Of a stretch of DNA of 64,000 nucleotides, positions 44,691-54,169 are shown piece by piece. Position numbers and translations under genes: made by a program. Source of the DNA: Carboxylicivirga sediminis (GTDB lineage: Bacteria; Bacteroidota; Bacteroidia; Bacteroidales; Marinilabiliaceae); contig NZ_JAGTAR010000003.1 of assembly GCF_018156225.1 (NCBI RefSeq), positions 124,001-188,000 of the forward strand, given 5' to 3'. How positions within the stretch are numbered: position 1 is the stretch's first letter; every line of letters starts with the position of its first letter. A model generated the notes under the pieces. It was not told the DNA's origin, did no database searches, and was given only the letters and a program-made list of their open reading frames with translations.

Positions 44691-45614
44691 TTACTTATTT
44701 ACACGAAAAGTTTCATCACCGCTTTCGAAGAAACCGATAATTTGTTTTGCAGCAGCTACCCCGGCATTGATATTAGCTTCAGCAGTTTGAGCGCCCATCT
44801 TTTTAGGTGTAAAAAAGAAACGACCTTCGAAATTAGCTTCAAAATCAGCTTTGCAATCCGGAGCGATATCTGAAATGTAAGTAAAGTCAGGACGATCAGC
44901 CATTAACTTCAACAATTCTTCTTCGTGAATCACTTCTTTACGAGCTGTATTTACTAAAGCCCCACCTTTTGGCATCTTGTTCAATAAGTCGTAATTGATA
45001 GACTGCTTAGTTTTGTCGTTAGCAGGAATATGCAGCGATACATAATCACAAGTAGAATACAACTCTTCTACAGTATCAAGTGGCTTAATACCTGCTGCTT
45101 CAATCTTTTCCTTAGCAACAAAAGGATCGAATGCATATATTTCCATACCAAATCCTTTGGCAATTTCAGCTACATAATGACCTACATTACCGTATGCATG
45201 AATACCTATTTTCTTACCTCTTAGTTCAGTACCGGCAGTACCATTGTACCCATTACGAGCCATAAACACCATCATACCCAAAACTAACTCAGCAACAGCA
45301 TTAGAGTTTTGCCCTGGAGTATTCATAGCTACGATACCTTTTTCGGTGCATGCTTCCAGATCCAGGTTATCGTAACCGGCACCTGCGCGTACAACAATCT
45401 TTAATTCAGAAGCTGCCTCAACTACTTCGCGGGTCACCTTATCAGAGCGTACGATTAAGGCATGTGCATCTTTTACAGCGTCCAGCAATTGAGCCTTGTC
45501 GGTGTATTTTTCAAGCAGTGCCAATTCATAGCCAGCTTCTTTAACAACAGGTGCAATCTGGTCAATGGCTGCTTTAGCAAATGGTTTTTCAGTTGCTACT
45601 AATATTTTTTTCAT
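44691..45614 (-). CDS. serA: D-3-phosphoglycerate dehydrogenase (SerA-type), variant active site
   Basis: A 307-residue oxidoreductase with the D-2-hydroxyacid dehydrogenase fold, expected to oxidise 3-phosphoglycerate in serine synthesis. Its NAD site is GIHAYGNVGHYVAEI, followed by a FDP acidic pocket. The VNTAR segment gives the substrate Arg225. The usual catalytic His (TPHIG) is Lys271 here (TPKKMGAQT), and the partner Glu (DVFxxEP) aligns with Cys254 (DIAPDC). It has no C-terminal ACT domain for serine feedback. The serC gene 81 bp upstream supports the function; the altered relay is probably a lineage feature. Confidence 0.9.
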   Translation of the reverse strand: MKKILVATEKPFAKAAIDQIAPVVKEAGYELALLEKYTDKAQLLDAVKDAHALIVRSDKVTREVVEAASELKIVVRAGAGYDNLDLEACTEKGIVAMNTPGQNSNAVAELVLGMMVFMARNGYNGTAGTELRGKKIGIHAYGNVGHYVAEIAKGFGMEIYAFDPFVAKEKIEAAGIKPLDTVEELYSTCDYVSLHIPANDKTKQSINYDLLNKMPKGGALVNTARKEVIHEEELLKLMADRPDFTYISDIAPDCKADFEANFEGRFFFTPKKMGAQTAEANINAGVAAAKQIIGFFESGDETFRVNK

Positions 45615-45649
45615 CTCTGCTTAGTATTATATAAGTGTGGTGATAAAAA

Positions 45650-45672
45650 GTAAGCCCCACAGCGGGGCTTAC
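45650..45672 (-). terminator. Terminator between serC and serA
   Basis: GTAAGCCCC pairs with GGGGCTTAC around a five-base loop, followed on the minus strand by TTTTT. It could end serC transcripts or attenuate read-through into serA. Confidence 0.8.
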
Positions 45673-45695
45673 CAACTGTCTTTATGTTTTTTTGC

Positions 45696-46766
45696 TTAGT
45701 GCTTAGCTTCAAATTCTTTCATGCAGTCAACCAATGCCTGAATACTTGACTTTGGCATAGCATTGTAGGTAGAAGCACGGAAACCACCAACTGAACGGTG
45801 TCCCTTAATACCACTCATTCCTCTTGATGAAGCGAAATCAAAGAATTCTTTTTCTAACTCTTTGTATTCATCATTCATTATAAAGCAGATGTTCATCAAT
45901 GAACGATCTTCAACATTCACAACTGGTGCTTTGAATAAGCGGTTACGATCGATTTCATCGTATAACACAGCTGCCTTCTCAATGTTGATTTTCTCCATAG
46001 CAGATACACCGCCCATTTCTTTCAACCACTTTAATGTTTGAAGAGCTGAGTAAATTGGGAATACAGGAGGAGTATTAAACATTGAACCCGCATCGATGTG
46101 TGTGCGGTAATCCAACATAGTAGGAATATGACGGTCTACTTTTCCTAATGCATCGGTTTTAACAATTGCAAAAGTTACACCTGCAGGAGCCAGGTTCTTT
46201 TGAGCACCACCATAAATCAAAGTATATTTAGAAACATCTACCGGGCGAGAGAAAATATCTGATGACATATCAGCTACTAAAGGTACATTTACATCCAGAT
46301 CGGTTTTAATCTCGGTTCCGTAAATAGTATTGTTAGTTGTAATATGGAAATAATCAGCATCAGAAGGAATTTCATAGCCTTTAGGGATATGGTTGTAAAT
46401 GGAATCTTTTGACGAAGCTACTTCAACAACTTCACCAAATCCTTTAGCTTCTTTTAGTGCCTTATTGGCCCATGTACCCGTATTCAGGTAAGCTGCTTTT
46501 TTCTGCATCAGGTTGTATGGTACCATACAGAACTGTGTACTGGCACCACCACCTACGAAAACAACTTCGTATCCGGCAGGGATGTCTAACAATTCTTTAA
46601 ATAAAGCGAGTGCTTCGTCCATAACGGCAACAAATTCTTTACCTCGGTGCGACACCTCAAGCAAAGACAAACCTGTACCGGCAAAATTCAATACGGCATC
46701 AGCCGAATTCTTAATCGTTGACTCAGGCAAAATAGAAGGCCCTGCTGAAAAGTTGTGAATCTTCAT
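45696..46766 (-). CDS. serC: Phosphoserine aminotransferase SerC
   Basis: A 356-residue PLP-dependent aminotransferase that turns 3-phosphohydroxypyruvate into O-phospho-L-serine. The start [14 protein letters not shown] and the [13 protein letters not shown] segment are family signatures, and the PLP lysine is in [12 protein letters not shown]. The length is standard. It is the first gene of serC-serA-DUF1015 on the minus strand. The phosphatase serB is not in the window. Confidence 0.97.
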   Translation of the reverse strand: MKIHNFSAGPSILPESTIKNSADAVLNFAGTGLSLLEVSHRGKEFVAVMDEALALFKELLDIPAGYEVVFVGGGASTQFCMVPYNLMQKKAAYLNTGTWANKALKEAKGFGEVVEVASSKDSIYNHIPKGYEIPSDADYFHITTNNTIYGTEIKTDLDVNVPLVADMSSDIFSRPVDVSKYTLIYGGAQKNLAPAGVTFAIVKTDALGKVDRHIPTMLDYRTHIDAGSMFNTPPVFPIYSALQTLKWLKEMGGVSAMEKINIEKAAVLYDEIDRNRLFKAPVVNVEDRSLMNICFIMNDEYKELEKEFFDFASSRGMSGIKGHRSVGGFRASTYNAMPKSSIQALVDCMKEFEAKH

Positions 46767-47007
46767 TTTATTAAAAATTTTAAATACTGCTAATTTACTT
46801 TAGTTTGTTATGATTCATGTTTTGAGTGTTTCAAAATTAGGAAATATCTGGCGCAAAGCACACAAAATCAATTAAAATATAGCTTACAATTCAAAAGTAA
46901 TTTGTGAAATATTTCAACTGATTAACCGAGTATCACCATTCTATTTGAAAAGATAAGTAGCCAGTAATCAACCTTGTACATTTACCAAATCTGGCCACTT
47001 CCAAAAC

Positions 47008-47019
47008 ATGATAATTATC
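47008..47019. promoter_or_regulatory. Palindrome ATGATAATTATC downstream of gcvT
   Basis: An identical 12-mer lies at 48247-48258, so copies flank gcvT and this one also precedes serC by 241 bp. See the finding on paired sites. Confidence 0.3.
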
Positions 47020-47049
47020 ACTTTTAGTTTAATCTTTTTTAGTGGTATC

Positions 47050-48132
47050 CTAAACGAAAGGTATCTTAACCACCTTAGCTTTTAGTTTTCGATTACGAAC
47101 CTTGATGTAGATTTCTGTATCGAACTTAGTATAGCCCTTATTAATGTATGCCATACCAATTCCCTTTTGCAACATTGGTGACATAGTACCTGAAGTCACA
47201 CGACCAATCACTTCATCATTTTCGTTAACCACTTCGTAGTCTTTACGTGGAATACCTCTATCCTCCAACATAAAACCACGCAGACGTTTCGAAACACCTT
47301 CTTCTTTTTGCTTTAATAAGTAATCCTTATCAATGAAGTTATTGTGCTCGTTAAACTTAGTGATCCAGCCTAAACCAGCCTCAATAGACGAGGTTGTATC
47401 ATCAATATCATTGCCATACAAGCAGAAGCCTTTTTCTAAACGCAACGTATCGCGAGCAGCTAAGCCAATTGGCATAATACCTTCTTCCTGACCTGCTTCA
47501 AAAATGGCGGTCCATACTTTTTCGGCATCAGCATTGTGCAGGTACAACTCAAAGCCACCTGAACCGGTATAGCCTGTATTAGAGATAATCACATCATCTG
47601 CTCCAGCAATCGCACCAGTTGTAAATGTATAATAAGGTACTGCTGATAAATCAATTTCTGTTAGTTTTTGCAGAACAGCTTCAGCTTTAGGTCCCTGGAT
47701 AGCCAACTGTGATATATCATCACTCGCATTCTCCAGTTCCGCACCCATGGTGTTTTGCTCATTCACCCAAGCCCAATCCTTATCAATATTGGCCGCATTA
47801 ACAACTAATAAATACTTCTCTTCTTCGTATTTATACACCAATAAATCATCTACAATGCCACCTTTCCCATTTGGAAAACATGAATACTGTGCCTGTCCAA
47901 CCGTTAGAGCTGCCACATCATTTGATGTTACTTTCTGGACTAAATCAAAGGCTTTTGGACCTTTCACCCAAAACTCGCCCATGTGCGATACATCAAACAC
48001 ACCCACTCCATTTCTTACGGTCATGTGTTCGTTGTTAATTCCTGAATATTCAATAGGCATTTCGTAACCAGCAAATGAAACAATTTTGGCTCCTAATGAC
48101 TCGTGAAACTTGTAAAAGGCTGTTCTTTTCAT
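47050..48132 (-). CDS. gcvT: Aminomethyltransferase (glycine cleavage T protein)
   Basis: A 360-residue tetrahydrofolate-dependent T protein of the glycine cleavage system. It shows [13 protein letters not shown] near the start, [11 protein letters not shown], and the folate/catalytic Asp region [11 protein letters not shown], then [15 protein letters not shown] and the C-terminal TSGTMSP. The length is normal. The other genes (gcvH, gcvP) are not nearby. A TACATTTG -7 element precedes it. It lies next to the serC/serA cluster, consistent with serine-glycine one-carbon metabolism. Confidence 0.96.
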   Translation of the reverse strand: MKRTAFYKFHESLGAKIVSFAGYEMPIEYSGINNEHMTVRNGVGVFDVSHMGEFWVKGPKAFDLVQKVTSNDVAALTVGQAQYSCFPNGKGGIVDDLLVYKYEEEKYLLVVNAANIDKDWAWVNEQNTMGAELENASDDISQLAIQGPKAEAVLQKLTEIDLSAVPYYTFTTGAIAGADDVIISNTGYTGSGGFELYLHNADAEKVWTAIFEAGQEEGIMPIGLAARDTLRLEKGFCLYGNDIDDTTSSIEAGLGWITKFNEHNNFIDKDYLLKQKEEGVSKRLRGFMLEDRGIPRKDYEVVNENDEVIGRVTSGTMSPMLQKGIGMAYINKGYTKFDTEIYIKVRNRKLKAKVVKIPFV

Positions 48133-48215
48133 GTTATATTTATATTAATCTTAATACATACAGTTAATTAACATGCACAATTTGATTGAACCATTTTAGT
48201 TCAAAGCATGTTGAG

Positions 48216-48244
48216 CAAATGTAGAAAAATTATCAAGTGCCAAA
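48216..48244 (-). promoter_or_regulatory. Candidate promoter for gcvT
   Basis: On the minus strand TACATTTG (48216-48223) is a perfect -7 element, with TTTG at 48241-48244, 17 bp upstream. The palindrome ATGATAATTATC starts 3 bp further upstream at 48247. Confidence 0.5.
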
Positions 48245-48246
48245 AA

Positions 48247-48258
48247 ATGATAATTATC
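48247..48258. promoter_or_regulatory. Palindrome ATGATAATTATC upstream of the gcvT promoter
   Basis: The 10-base palindrome GATAATTATC with flanking AT lies just upstream of the gcvT -33 element and matches the site at 47008. Regulatory function is inferred. Confidence 0.3.
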
Positions 48259-48333
48259 GGTTAAAAAACCTAATTAATATCAATAAGCGAAGTTGCAAAT
48301 TGGGTATCGAATAATTATTTCGGGTAAAAAACC

Positions 48334-48341
48334 TACATTTG
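48334..48341 (+). promoter_or_regulatory. Candidate -7 element TACATTTG for the Hpt/STAS genes
   Basis: A perfect TAnnTTTG, 46 bp before the Hpt ATG. No TTTG is found at the right distance upstream, so only the -7 element is supported. Confidence 0.35.
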
Positions 48342-48387
48342 TTAAAATATTTGTAATTTGAGCATGAATAAAACTGAATTCTGACTT

Positions 48388-48852
48388 ATGCCAAACCCAT
48401 ACACACACATAAATCTCAACTACCTGGAGAGCATCACAGATGGAAGCCAGGAGCTTATAAAAGAACTAGTTAGTATTTTTATCGAACAAATACCTGAGTT
48501 CAGGGATGGTTTTGATGAGGGCTTAGCTCAGAAAGATTGGAGTAAAATTGCCGCCGTTGCTCACAAAGCCAAATCATCGGTTATGTCAATGGGCATGGAT
48601 GATTTAGGAAATACAGATTTAAAGAATCTGGAACTATTGGCCAAACTTTTAAAAATTGATGAACTATCACAATGTGAAAATAACTCAGAAGAGGCATTGC
48701 AACTGCAAAAAAGCCTTGAGAGTTATTCCAGCGATCGTAAAGACTGGCTGAATGCCAACAAGAGTGAAGGTTCAATTGAAGCAATTATTACGCGTTTTAA
48801 CCAAACATGCGAAGCTGCAATTTCTGAATTGCAGGATGTATTAGAGAATTAA
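48388..48852 (+). CDS. Hpt-domain histidine phosphotransfer protein
   Basis: A 154-residue protein with an Hpt four-helix bundle: LVSIFIEQIPEFRDGFDEGL, then AVAHKAKSSVMSMGMDDLG with the phosphorylatable His59. It would pass phosphate from a hybrid kinase to a response regulator. The C-terminal 60 residues look helical and are not assigned. It is 11 bp ahead of a STAS protein, an unusual pairing of phosphorelay and partner-switch parts. Neither kinase nor regulator is adjacent. Confidence 0.87.
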   Translation: MPNPYTHINLNYLESITDGSQELIKELVSIFIEQIPEFRDGFDEGLAQKDWSKIAAVAHKAKSSVMSMGMDDLGNTDLKNLELLAKLLKIDELSQCENNSEEALQLQKSLESYSSDRKDWLNANKSEGSIEAIITRFNQTCEAAISELQDVLEN

Positions 48853-48863
48853 ATATAGACAAT

Positions 48864-49190
48864 ATGCTACAAGTTAAAGAACATGATGGTGTAATGTTCG
48901 GCTTATTAGCTGATACTGACAGATTAAATGCAACTATTGCACCTGAAGTAAAAGCAGAACTCACAGCAGCTCTCTCTGGTAATGGAGTCAAGATGGTACT
49001 TAATTTATCAAACATCAGCTTCATTGACAGCACCGGTATTGGCACCTTAATCAGTGCATTAAAAACAGCCAGGCAAAATGGCGGCACCTTTCAACTATGC
49101 TGTATTAAAGCTGACGTGCTAAGCCTGTTAAAACTTATGAAGCTTGATAAAGTTTTTGATATTTTTGAGTCAGAAGAACAAATAGTATAG
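48864..49190 (+). CDS. STAS-domain anti-sigma factor antagonist
   Basis: A 108-residue single STAS domain like SpoIIAA/RsbV. The phosphorylatable Ser56 sits in the classic motif FIDSTGIGTL. Such proteins bind an anti-sigma factor or other partner when dephosphorylated. It is 11 bp downstream of the Hpt gene and ends in a UUCG-loop terminator. No SpoIIAB-type kinase is adjacent; SiaB at 61262 is a candidate but is distant. Confidence 0.92.
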   Translation: MLQVKEHDGVMFGLLADTDRLNATIAPEVKAELTAALSGNGVKMVLNLSNISFIDSTGIGTLISALKTARQNGGTFQLCCIKADVLSLLKLMKLDKVFDIFESEEQIV

Positions 49191-49192
49191 TT

Positions 49193-49216
49193 AAAACCGC
49201 TTCGGCGGTTTTTTTT
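49193..49216 (+). terminator. UUCG tetraloop terminator
   Basis: AAAACCGC-TTCG-GCGGTTTT is followed by a T run, giving a stable tetraloop. It ends the Hpt/STAS operon and touches the citC stop. Confidence 0.9.
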
Positions 49217-50291
49217 AATGCCTCAAATCAGCTGTTTTTAATTGCTGCTCAATGGCACTTAAATTCATTTCTTTGAGATATTCAATAGTTGATTGTGGCA
49301 ATAATTGATTTAACCTCTGAGCATCATCGTTTTTTATAGCCTGGCGAACTTTACTGGCACTAATAAAATCACCCGCCACTCCTTCCGTTAATTGCTTGCG
49401 CTCCACCTCAATTAGCTCAACTCCTTTGAAAGGCAAAATAGTTTTCATGGCCTGGTTATAAAGCTGTGTTGTGGCACAATAGTTTTCGGTACCCACATAG
49501 CGTTTACATATACCAAGCTTAGGAACAATATGCTTGCAAAATATTTGTATATCCAATTCGGCTTGTTTCTGAGTCACCATATCTGGCGTTTCATTCTTTA
49601 AGAAGTAATTAGGAAAAGTAGCACACGATACAACATATTCACCACCCTTCACAAGCCTGACATTCGGTAAGTGACGTGTTCCTCGTCGTATCATTTCATA
49701 GCGATCGCCAAACTTAAAAACCGATTTTTCTGTTTCCACCACAAAAACATACACCAGTTCGTTTTCCACTGCTGCTTTCTCAATCAGGTATTGATGTCCC
49801 AATGTAAACGGGTTACCATTCATGACAATTGCAGCCACTTGTTTTTCTCCTCCCGTGGAGCGAATCGTACCTAAATATTTCTTGTAGTCATTAATATCTT
49901 TATACCCGAATTCAAAGACCGATATAAGCGGTTGTGCTGACGCAATATGACGATAGCCCAATCCTTCAAACCGGAGAATATTATCGGGCCTTGTAAAAAC
50001 AAAAGCCTGCTGATAGTGATTCATCACATGCTCAGTAAGGTGAGTAACAATATGTGCGAAGGCTCCCGATTCACGAAAGCGGGGAGCCACAGCAACGTAT
50101 TTAAGTATCTTACCTAAACAAGATCCCACCCCAACTATATCATCGTTAAGGTTATAAAGAATCACACTGTATTCCACTAATGACTCATCAAAATAAAAGC
50201 CCAAAGGGGAAAGAAACCGCCGGATTAAGTCAACATCATATTTACTGCTTAAATCAGGCTCTTCTATTCTAAAATCAGAATTCTCAATCAT
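49215..50291 (-). CDS. citC: Citrate lyase synthetase (acetate:SH-citrate lyase ligase) CitC
   Basis: A 358-residue ligase that acetylates the thiol of the citrate lyase prosthetic group using ATP and acetate. It has an N-terminal GNAT-like domain (IVGVGSCLGKILKYVAVAP) and a cytidylyltransferase-like C-terminal domain with MNGNPFTLGHQYLIE and ISASKVR. ATG 50291 is used over the GTG at 50294. It is the last gene of the operon, 4 bp after citXG; in enterobacteria it is the first. Confidence 0.94.
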   Translation of the reverse strand: MIENSDFRIEEPDLSSKYDVDLIRRFLSPLGFYFDESLVEYSVILYNLNDDIVGVGSCLGKILKYVAVAPRFRESGAFAHIVTHLTEHVMNHYQQAFVFTRPDNILRFEGLGYRHIASAQPLISVFEFGYKDINDYKKYLGTIRSTGGEKQVAAIVMNGNPFTLGHQYLIEKAAVENELVYVFVVETEKSVFKFGDRYEMIRRGTRHLPNVRLVKGGEYVVSCATFPNYFLKNETPDMVTQKQAELDIQIFCKHIVPKLGICKRYVGTENYCATTQLYNQAMKTILPFKGVELIEVERKQLTEGVAGDFISASKVRQAIKNDDAQRLNQLLPQSTIEYLKEMNLSAIEQQLKTADLRH

Positions 50292-50295
50292 CACA

Positions 50296-51705
50296 CTATT
50301 TCCTAAACTCAGTCTGACATAAATGCAAAGTTACTGTTACCGCTAAAAGATCTGCCGATCCACCAGGGGATATTTTCATATCGTTACACCAATCAACCAG
50401 GTCGGTATAGGTTTCACGACGATTATTATCCCAATCATTCAAAGCCTGCTTTGCTTTTGCTTTCAACTCTTCAAGCATAACAGCATTGTGACGATAGATA
50501 ACATTGGTATCGTTATTCAATGAGATAAGTTTTAACAACACCGGAATTAAAAGGTCATGCACTTCAGTATCTGTGCACTCTTTTAGCTTTTTGTCAATAC
50601 TATTATTAAGGCAGGGTAACGAATGGTGTAATACGGTTGGCATACCCTGCTCTGCCTCGCCCCTTGCGCCTGCCGCTTGCAGGCCATACTTCATGAAACT
50701 TTGCTGACCGTGCGTCAGTACATCGTCCTCACGTGCTGAACACAACTCCCGCTGCACCAATCCTCTTGTAAGCTGCTGAATGACCGAAGAAAAGGCATTT
50801 ATTTTGAAGTAACCATATCTATTCACCACCCGCACAATGGCAAAGCAACTAAGTGCCAGGAGAAAAATCGCTCCCTTATGCGTGTTAATGCCATTGGTTG
50901 CATTGAACATGGCGTCTTCCATTTTAAGGCCAATCTGTTTAATACGAGGCAATATGACAGATACATCTTTACCTTTAAAATCAATTGCTAATTGACAAAC
51001 CTCTATGAAATAAGGGGAAATAACCGCTGATGAATTTAAAAAAGTAGTAAAATCCATATCGGTATGCGCACCGCTCGACTGGCGACACACAAGCCCAGGC
51101 TTAGGACTCAGCGACACTTCGTACAGCAAGCCCTGAAGGGCAATAGATGCCACCTTGGTAACCACCTCTTTCATCCTCAGTTCACGCAGGTAGTTGTCAA
51201 TGGCCTCCTCCATGCTTCTTCGCACATCGACAATCGCATGGCGCTTAGTTTTTCGACAATCTTCGGCTGCATGCTCACAAATAAAACAGACCTTTGCTTT
51301 ACCAGACGATACCGGTTGTCCATCTGCATCCAGCACATCTAAATCTACAATTCGTCCCAGTACAAAGCTTTGCTCAAAAGTTTCGGTTATGGCCTTCAGT
51401 TCCATTGCACTGAGCTGCTGCTTATCAAACAAATAAATAACAGCATCACCTGCGGCATCCGTTAACACCTGTTTATTACTCCATCGGTTATTAGCATTCA
51501 AACTAACGATATAACGTTCAAAATCAGCTTCAACCTCTTTGATAAATGCAGTAAGTATATCGTTAGTTTTGGGCAGCCCCGGAATATTTAATTGGAGAGA
51601 AACCAGGTGGTACTGCTTTTGAAGCAAATCAAGCTTATATTGCTGACGCGCCTCCCTCGCCAGCAATAAGCTCTCAAATATCTCTGTCTCCTTAATTATC
51701 TCCAT
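50296..51705 (-). CDS. citXG: Bifunctional CitX/CitG: apo-citrate lyase prosthetic group biosynthesis and transfer
   Basis: A 469-residue fusion. The N-terminal part (about 1-185) is CitX, which transfers the phosphoribosyl-dephospho-CoA group, with VLGRIVDLDVLDADG matching its G-R-x-x-D-x-D-V motif. The C-terminal part (about 190-469) is CitG, which makes triphosphoribosyl-dephospho-CoA, with LYEVSLSPKPGLV and FNATNGINTHKGAIF. The start ATG shares one base with the citF stop (TAATG), so translation is coupled. It probably supplies the same cofactor to CitD. Confidence 0.94.
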   Translation of the reverse strand: MEIIKETEIFESLLLAREARQQYKLDLLQKQYHLVSLQLNIPGLPKTNDILTAFIKEVEADFERYIVSLNANNRWSNKQVLTDAAGDAVIYLFDKQQLSAMELKAITETFEQSFVLGRIVDLDVLDADGQPVSSGKAKVCFICEHAAEDCRKTKRHAIVDVRRSMEEAIDNYLRELRMKEVVTKVASIALQGLLYEVSLSPKPGLVCRQSSGAHTDMDFTTFLNSSAVISPYFIEVCQLAIDFKGKDVSVILPRIKQIGLKMEDAMFNATNGINTHKGAIFLLALSCFAIVRVVNRYGYFKINAFSSVIQQLTRGLVQRELCSAREDDVLTHGQQSFMKYGLQAAGARGEAEQGMPTVLHHSLPCLNNSIDKKLKECTDTEVHDLLIPVLLKLISLNNDTNVIYRHNAVMLEELKAKAKQALNDWDNNRRETYTDLVDWCNDMKISPGGSADLLAVTVTLHLCQTEFRK

Positions 51706-53258
51706 TACTCTTTCACCTGGTGAATCACATCAATAACAGTTCCATCACGGTATTCTACAATACCCACCACTCGTTCAGTTGTTTCAATTGGCTTAGCTTT
51801 ACCTGTAATTCCCTCAACCTCTTCTGCTAACACTTCAATATCTTTGACTTTAATTCCTGCTGATTCAAGGTTCGCTTTTAATTCTGATTTTTGTGGATTA
51901 ACACAAATCCCACGTTCGGTCACCAATACATCAATGCTTTCACCCGGGGTAACAATGGTATGTACTTTCTTCTTAACAATAGGTATACGACCTCTGAAAG
52001 ATGGGCATACAACAACCGTGAGATTTGCACCAGATGCCGTGTCGCTATGACCTCCAGATGCACCTCGCACATATCCCTCCGAGCCTGTAATCACATTAAC
52101 GTTGAAGTTAGTATCAATCTCTAAAGCCCCAAGTACAACTATATCCAACTTATTGGTCATACAACCACAGTTAAACGGATTGGCATACAAGCCAGCAGGA
52201 ATTTCAATGTGATACTGATTCTCTAATAAGGATGAACTGACTGCTGCATCAAAAGACTGCACGTCAAAAATAGAACGAAACAGGCCTTCATTCAGCATAT
52301 CAACACCATAGGAAGTAACACCTCCTAAAATAAAGCTGCCCTTTATCGAGCGATGCTTCATTATTTTTCGGATGTATTTGGCTACTGCCAATGAAGCACC
52401 ACCTGCTCCCACCTGGAAACTGAATCCTTCTTTCAATTCGCCGGAATGCTCAATCACCTGAGCTGCCAAACGAGCAATCTGCAGGTCCATAGGTGCTTTG
52501 GTAATACGCGTGGTTCCACCAGCAATTTTAGAAGGATCGCCAATAGAATCAACTTTCACCACGTAATCGATGTAGTTTTGTGTAATAGACTGTGGTACAC
52601 AAGGATAATCCACAATATTATCGGTGACTACAATCACCTGCTTGGCATACCAAGAGTCGATGGCTGCGTAACCCATTGAGCCAAACGCTGACGGACCATG
52701 TGCACCTGTTGCATTGCCTTCTTCATCAGCAGCCGATGCTGCCAGAATTGCTAGATCAATTTTTATTTTACCAGTGTGCACACTACGCACACGTCCACCA
52801 TGCGAATGAATGACAAATGGCTTAGGCAAAACGCCTTCGGCAATGGCTTTCCCCAGTTCACCGCGAATACCACTGGCGTACACCTGAGTTATGGTACCAT
52901 CCTTAAAATATGGTAAAATCGGGTCATGAGCAGTAGTTAGGCTACTGGCTGCCAAAGTAATATCCTTAATACCCAAATCTGCAAGAATCTTGATGGCTTC
53001 GTACACCAGGTTATCCCCCCCACGCAAATGGTGATGAAAAGATACCGTCATTCCATCACGAGGTTTGGTCTTTAATATGGCATCACGCAGCGTATCACAG
53101 ATTTTGCTGGAATGTGGCATTTTGGCTTTATTGGGAGGCGGAACAGTTTTTTCTTCCATCCATCCTTTTTTCAGCTTTGAAAACGCTCCTTCAAAAGCCT
53201 CTAACTTCCCAATACCCTCAAGCTCTTCAGGTATTTCTCTTTGCAATATATTTTTCAC
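51705..53258 (-). CDS. citF: Citrate lyase alpha subunit (citrate CoA-transferase) CitF
   Basis: A 517-residue subunit that exchanges acetyl for citryl on the acyl carrier. Family features are VSFHHHLRGGDNLV, a GIRGELGKAIAEG loop, and the late GSEGYVRGASGGHSDTA, typical of CoA-transferase family 2. The start is a GTG at 53258, as no ATG lies in range that keeps the conserved N-terminus, giving a 11-bp gap from citE. It forms the complex with CitD and CitE. Confidence 0.96.
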   Translation of the reverse strand: MKNILQREIPEELEGIGKLEAFEGAFSKLKKGWMEEKTVPPPNKAKMPHSSKICDTLRDAILKTKPRDGMTVSFHHHLRGGDNLVYEAIKILADLGIKDITLAASSLTTAHDPILPYFKDGTITQVYASGIRGELGKAIAEGVLPKPFVIHSHGGRVRSVHTGKIKIDLAILAASAADEEGNATGAHGPSAFGSMGYAAIDSWYAKQVIVVTDNIVDYPCVPQSITQNYIDYVVKVDSIGDPSKIAGGTTRITKAPMDLQIARLAAQVIEHSGELKEGFSFQVGAGGASLAVAKYIRKIMKHRSIKGSFILGGVTSYGVDMLNEGLFRSIFDVQSFDAAVSSSLLENQYHIEIPAGLYANPFNCGCMTNKLDIVVLGALEIDTNFNVNVITGSEGYVRGASGGHSDTASGANLTVVVCPSFRGRIPIVKKKVHTIVTPGESIDVLVTERGICVNPQKSELKANLESAGIKVKDIEVLAEEVEGITGKAKPIETTERVVGIVEYRDGTVIDVIHQVKE

Positions 53259-53269
53259 AACTGTCGGGT

Positions 53270-54163
53270 TTAAAGCGATTCAACATCAATATCGGCCATT
53301 TCAAGTACACGTAAAGCACGTTGCACAACGGGTGCGTCGACCATTTTTCCATCAACAGCAAATACCCCAATTCCTTCGGCCTTGTTACGTTCAAAGGCTT
53401 TCACAATTTTAGCCGCTTTACGAATCTCCAACTCGGTTGGTGTAAACACCTCATTCACCACTTCAATCTGACGTGGATTAATGATTGCCTTACCTGTAAA
53501 GCCGAGCTTTTTGATATATTCAGCTTCTTCGCGCAGTCCTTCCTCATTTTCAACATCAACAAAAACGGTGTCGAATACATCTATTTTACATGCTTTAGCT
53601 GCCATTACTACCTGCTTACGGGCATAGTCAATACCTACACCATCATTCGCTTTTACCAGCTGCATATCGGCTGCCAAATCCTGCCCGCCAATTGAAATAG
53701 CGTCAATACGAGGTGAATATCTGGCAATATCATAAACATTTTGAACGCCGAGAGCGGTTTCAATCATCACATGCACATTCATCTGATTATGCGGCAAGTT
53801 ATGCTCATCTTCAATTTGCTCGATAAGCTCCAGAATGCGCTTAATCTCATCAACGGTCTCCACTTTGGGTAGCCGAAGTGCATCGGGTTGAAGAGGAACA
53901 ATCTGCTTTAAATCCTCCAATCCAAAAGGCGTATCAATATGATTAACCCTGACGGTTACCTCACACCCTTCATAGGAAATATACTTCAACATATGGGCTA
54001 CCAAAATACGGGCAGCATCTTTCTGGTTAAGTGCAACAGCATCTTCCAAATCAAGCAGGACACCATCTGCACCATATACGCTACCCTGCTGCAACATCGC
54101 CGGATTATTGCCGGGAATATACAGCATTGTGCGTCTTTTAAAGGTTCGTTGTTTGACTTTCAT
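53270..54163 (-). CDS. citE: Citrate lyase beta subunit (citryl-ACP lyase) CitE
   Basis: A 297-residue lyase that cleaves citryl-ACP to acetyl-ACP and oxaloacetate. It starts MKVKQRTFKRRTMLYIPGNNP at 54163, preferred over a TTG six bases earlier. Metal and substrate features are DGVLLDLEDAV, TVRVNHIDTPFG, LPKVE and the Glu of VMIETALGVQN. It is 6 bp downstream of citD, and 11 bp ahead of citF. Confidence 0.96.
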   Translation of the reverse strand: MKVKQRTFKRRTMLYIPGNNPAMLQQGSVYGADGVLLDLEDAVALNQKDAARILVAHMLKYISYEGCEVTVRVNHIDTPFGLEDLKQIVPLQPDALRLPKVETVDEIKRILELIEQIEDEHNLPHNQMNVHVMIETALGVQNVYDIARYSPRIDAISIGGQDLAADMQLVKANDGVGIDYARKQVVMAAKACKIDVFDTVFVDVENEEGLREEAEYIKKLGFTGKAIINPRQIEVVNEVFTPTELEIRKAAKIVKAFERNKAEGIGVFAVDGKMVDAPVVQRALRVLEMADIDVESL

Positions 54164-54169
54164 CGACAA

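Noticed and set aside
46767-47049. Possible glycine riboswitch near gcvT/serC
   Set aside because: No tandem aptamer-like conserved segments could be found in the 283 bp, and the region is upstream of serC, not gcvT.
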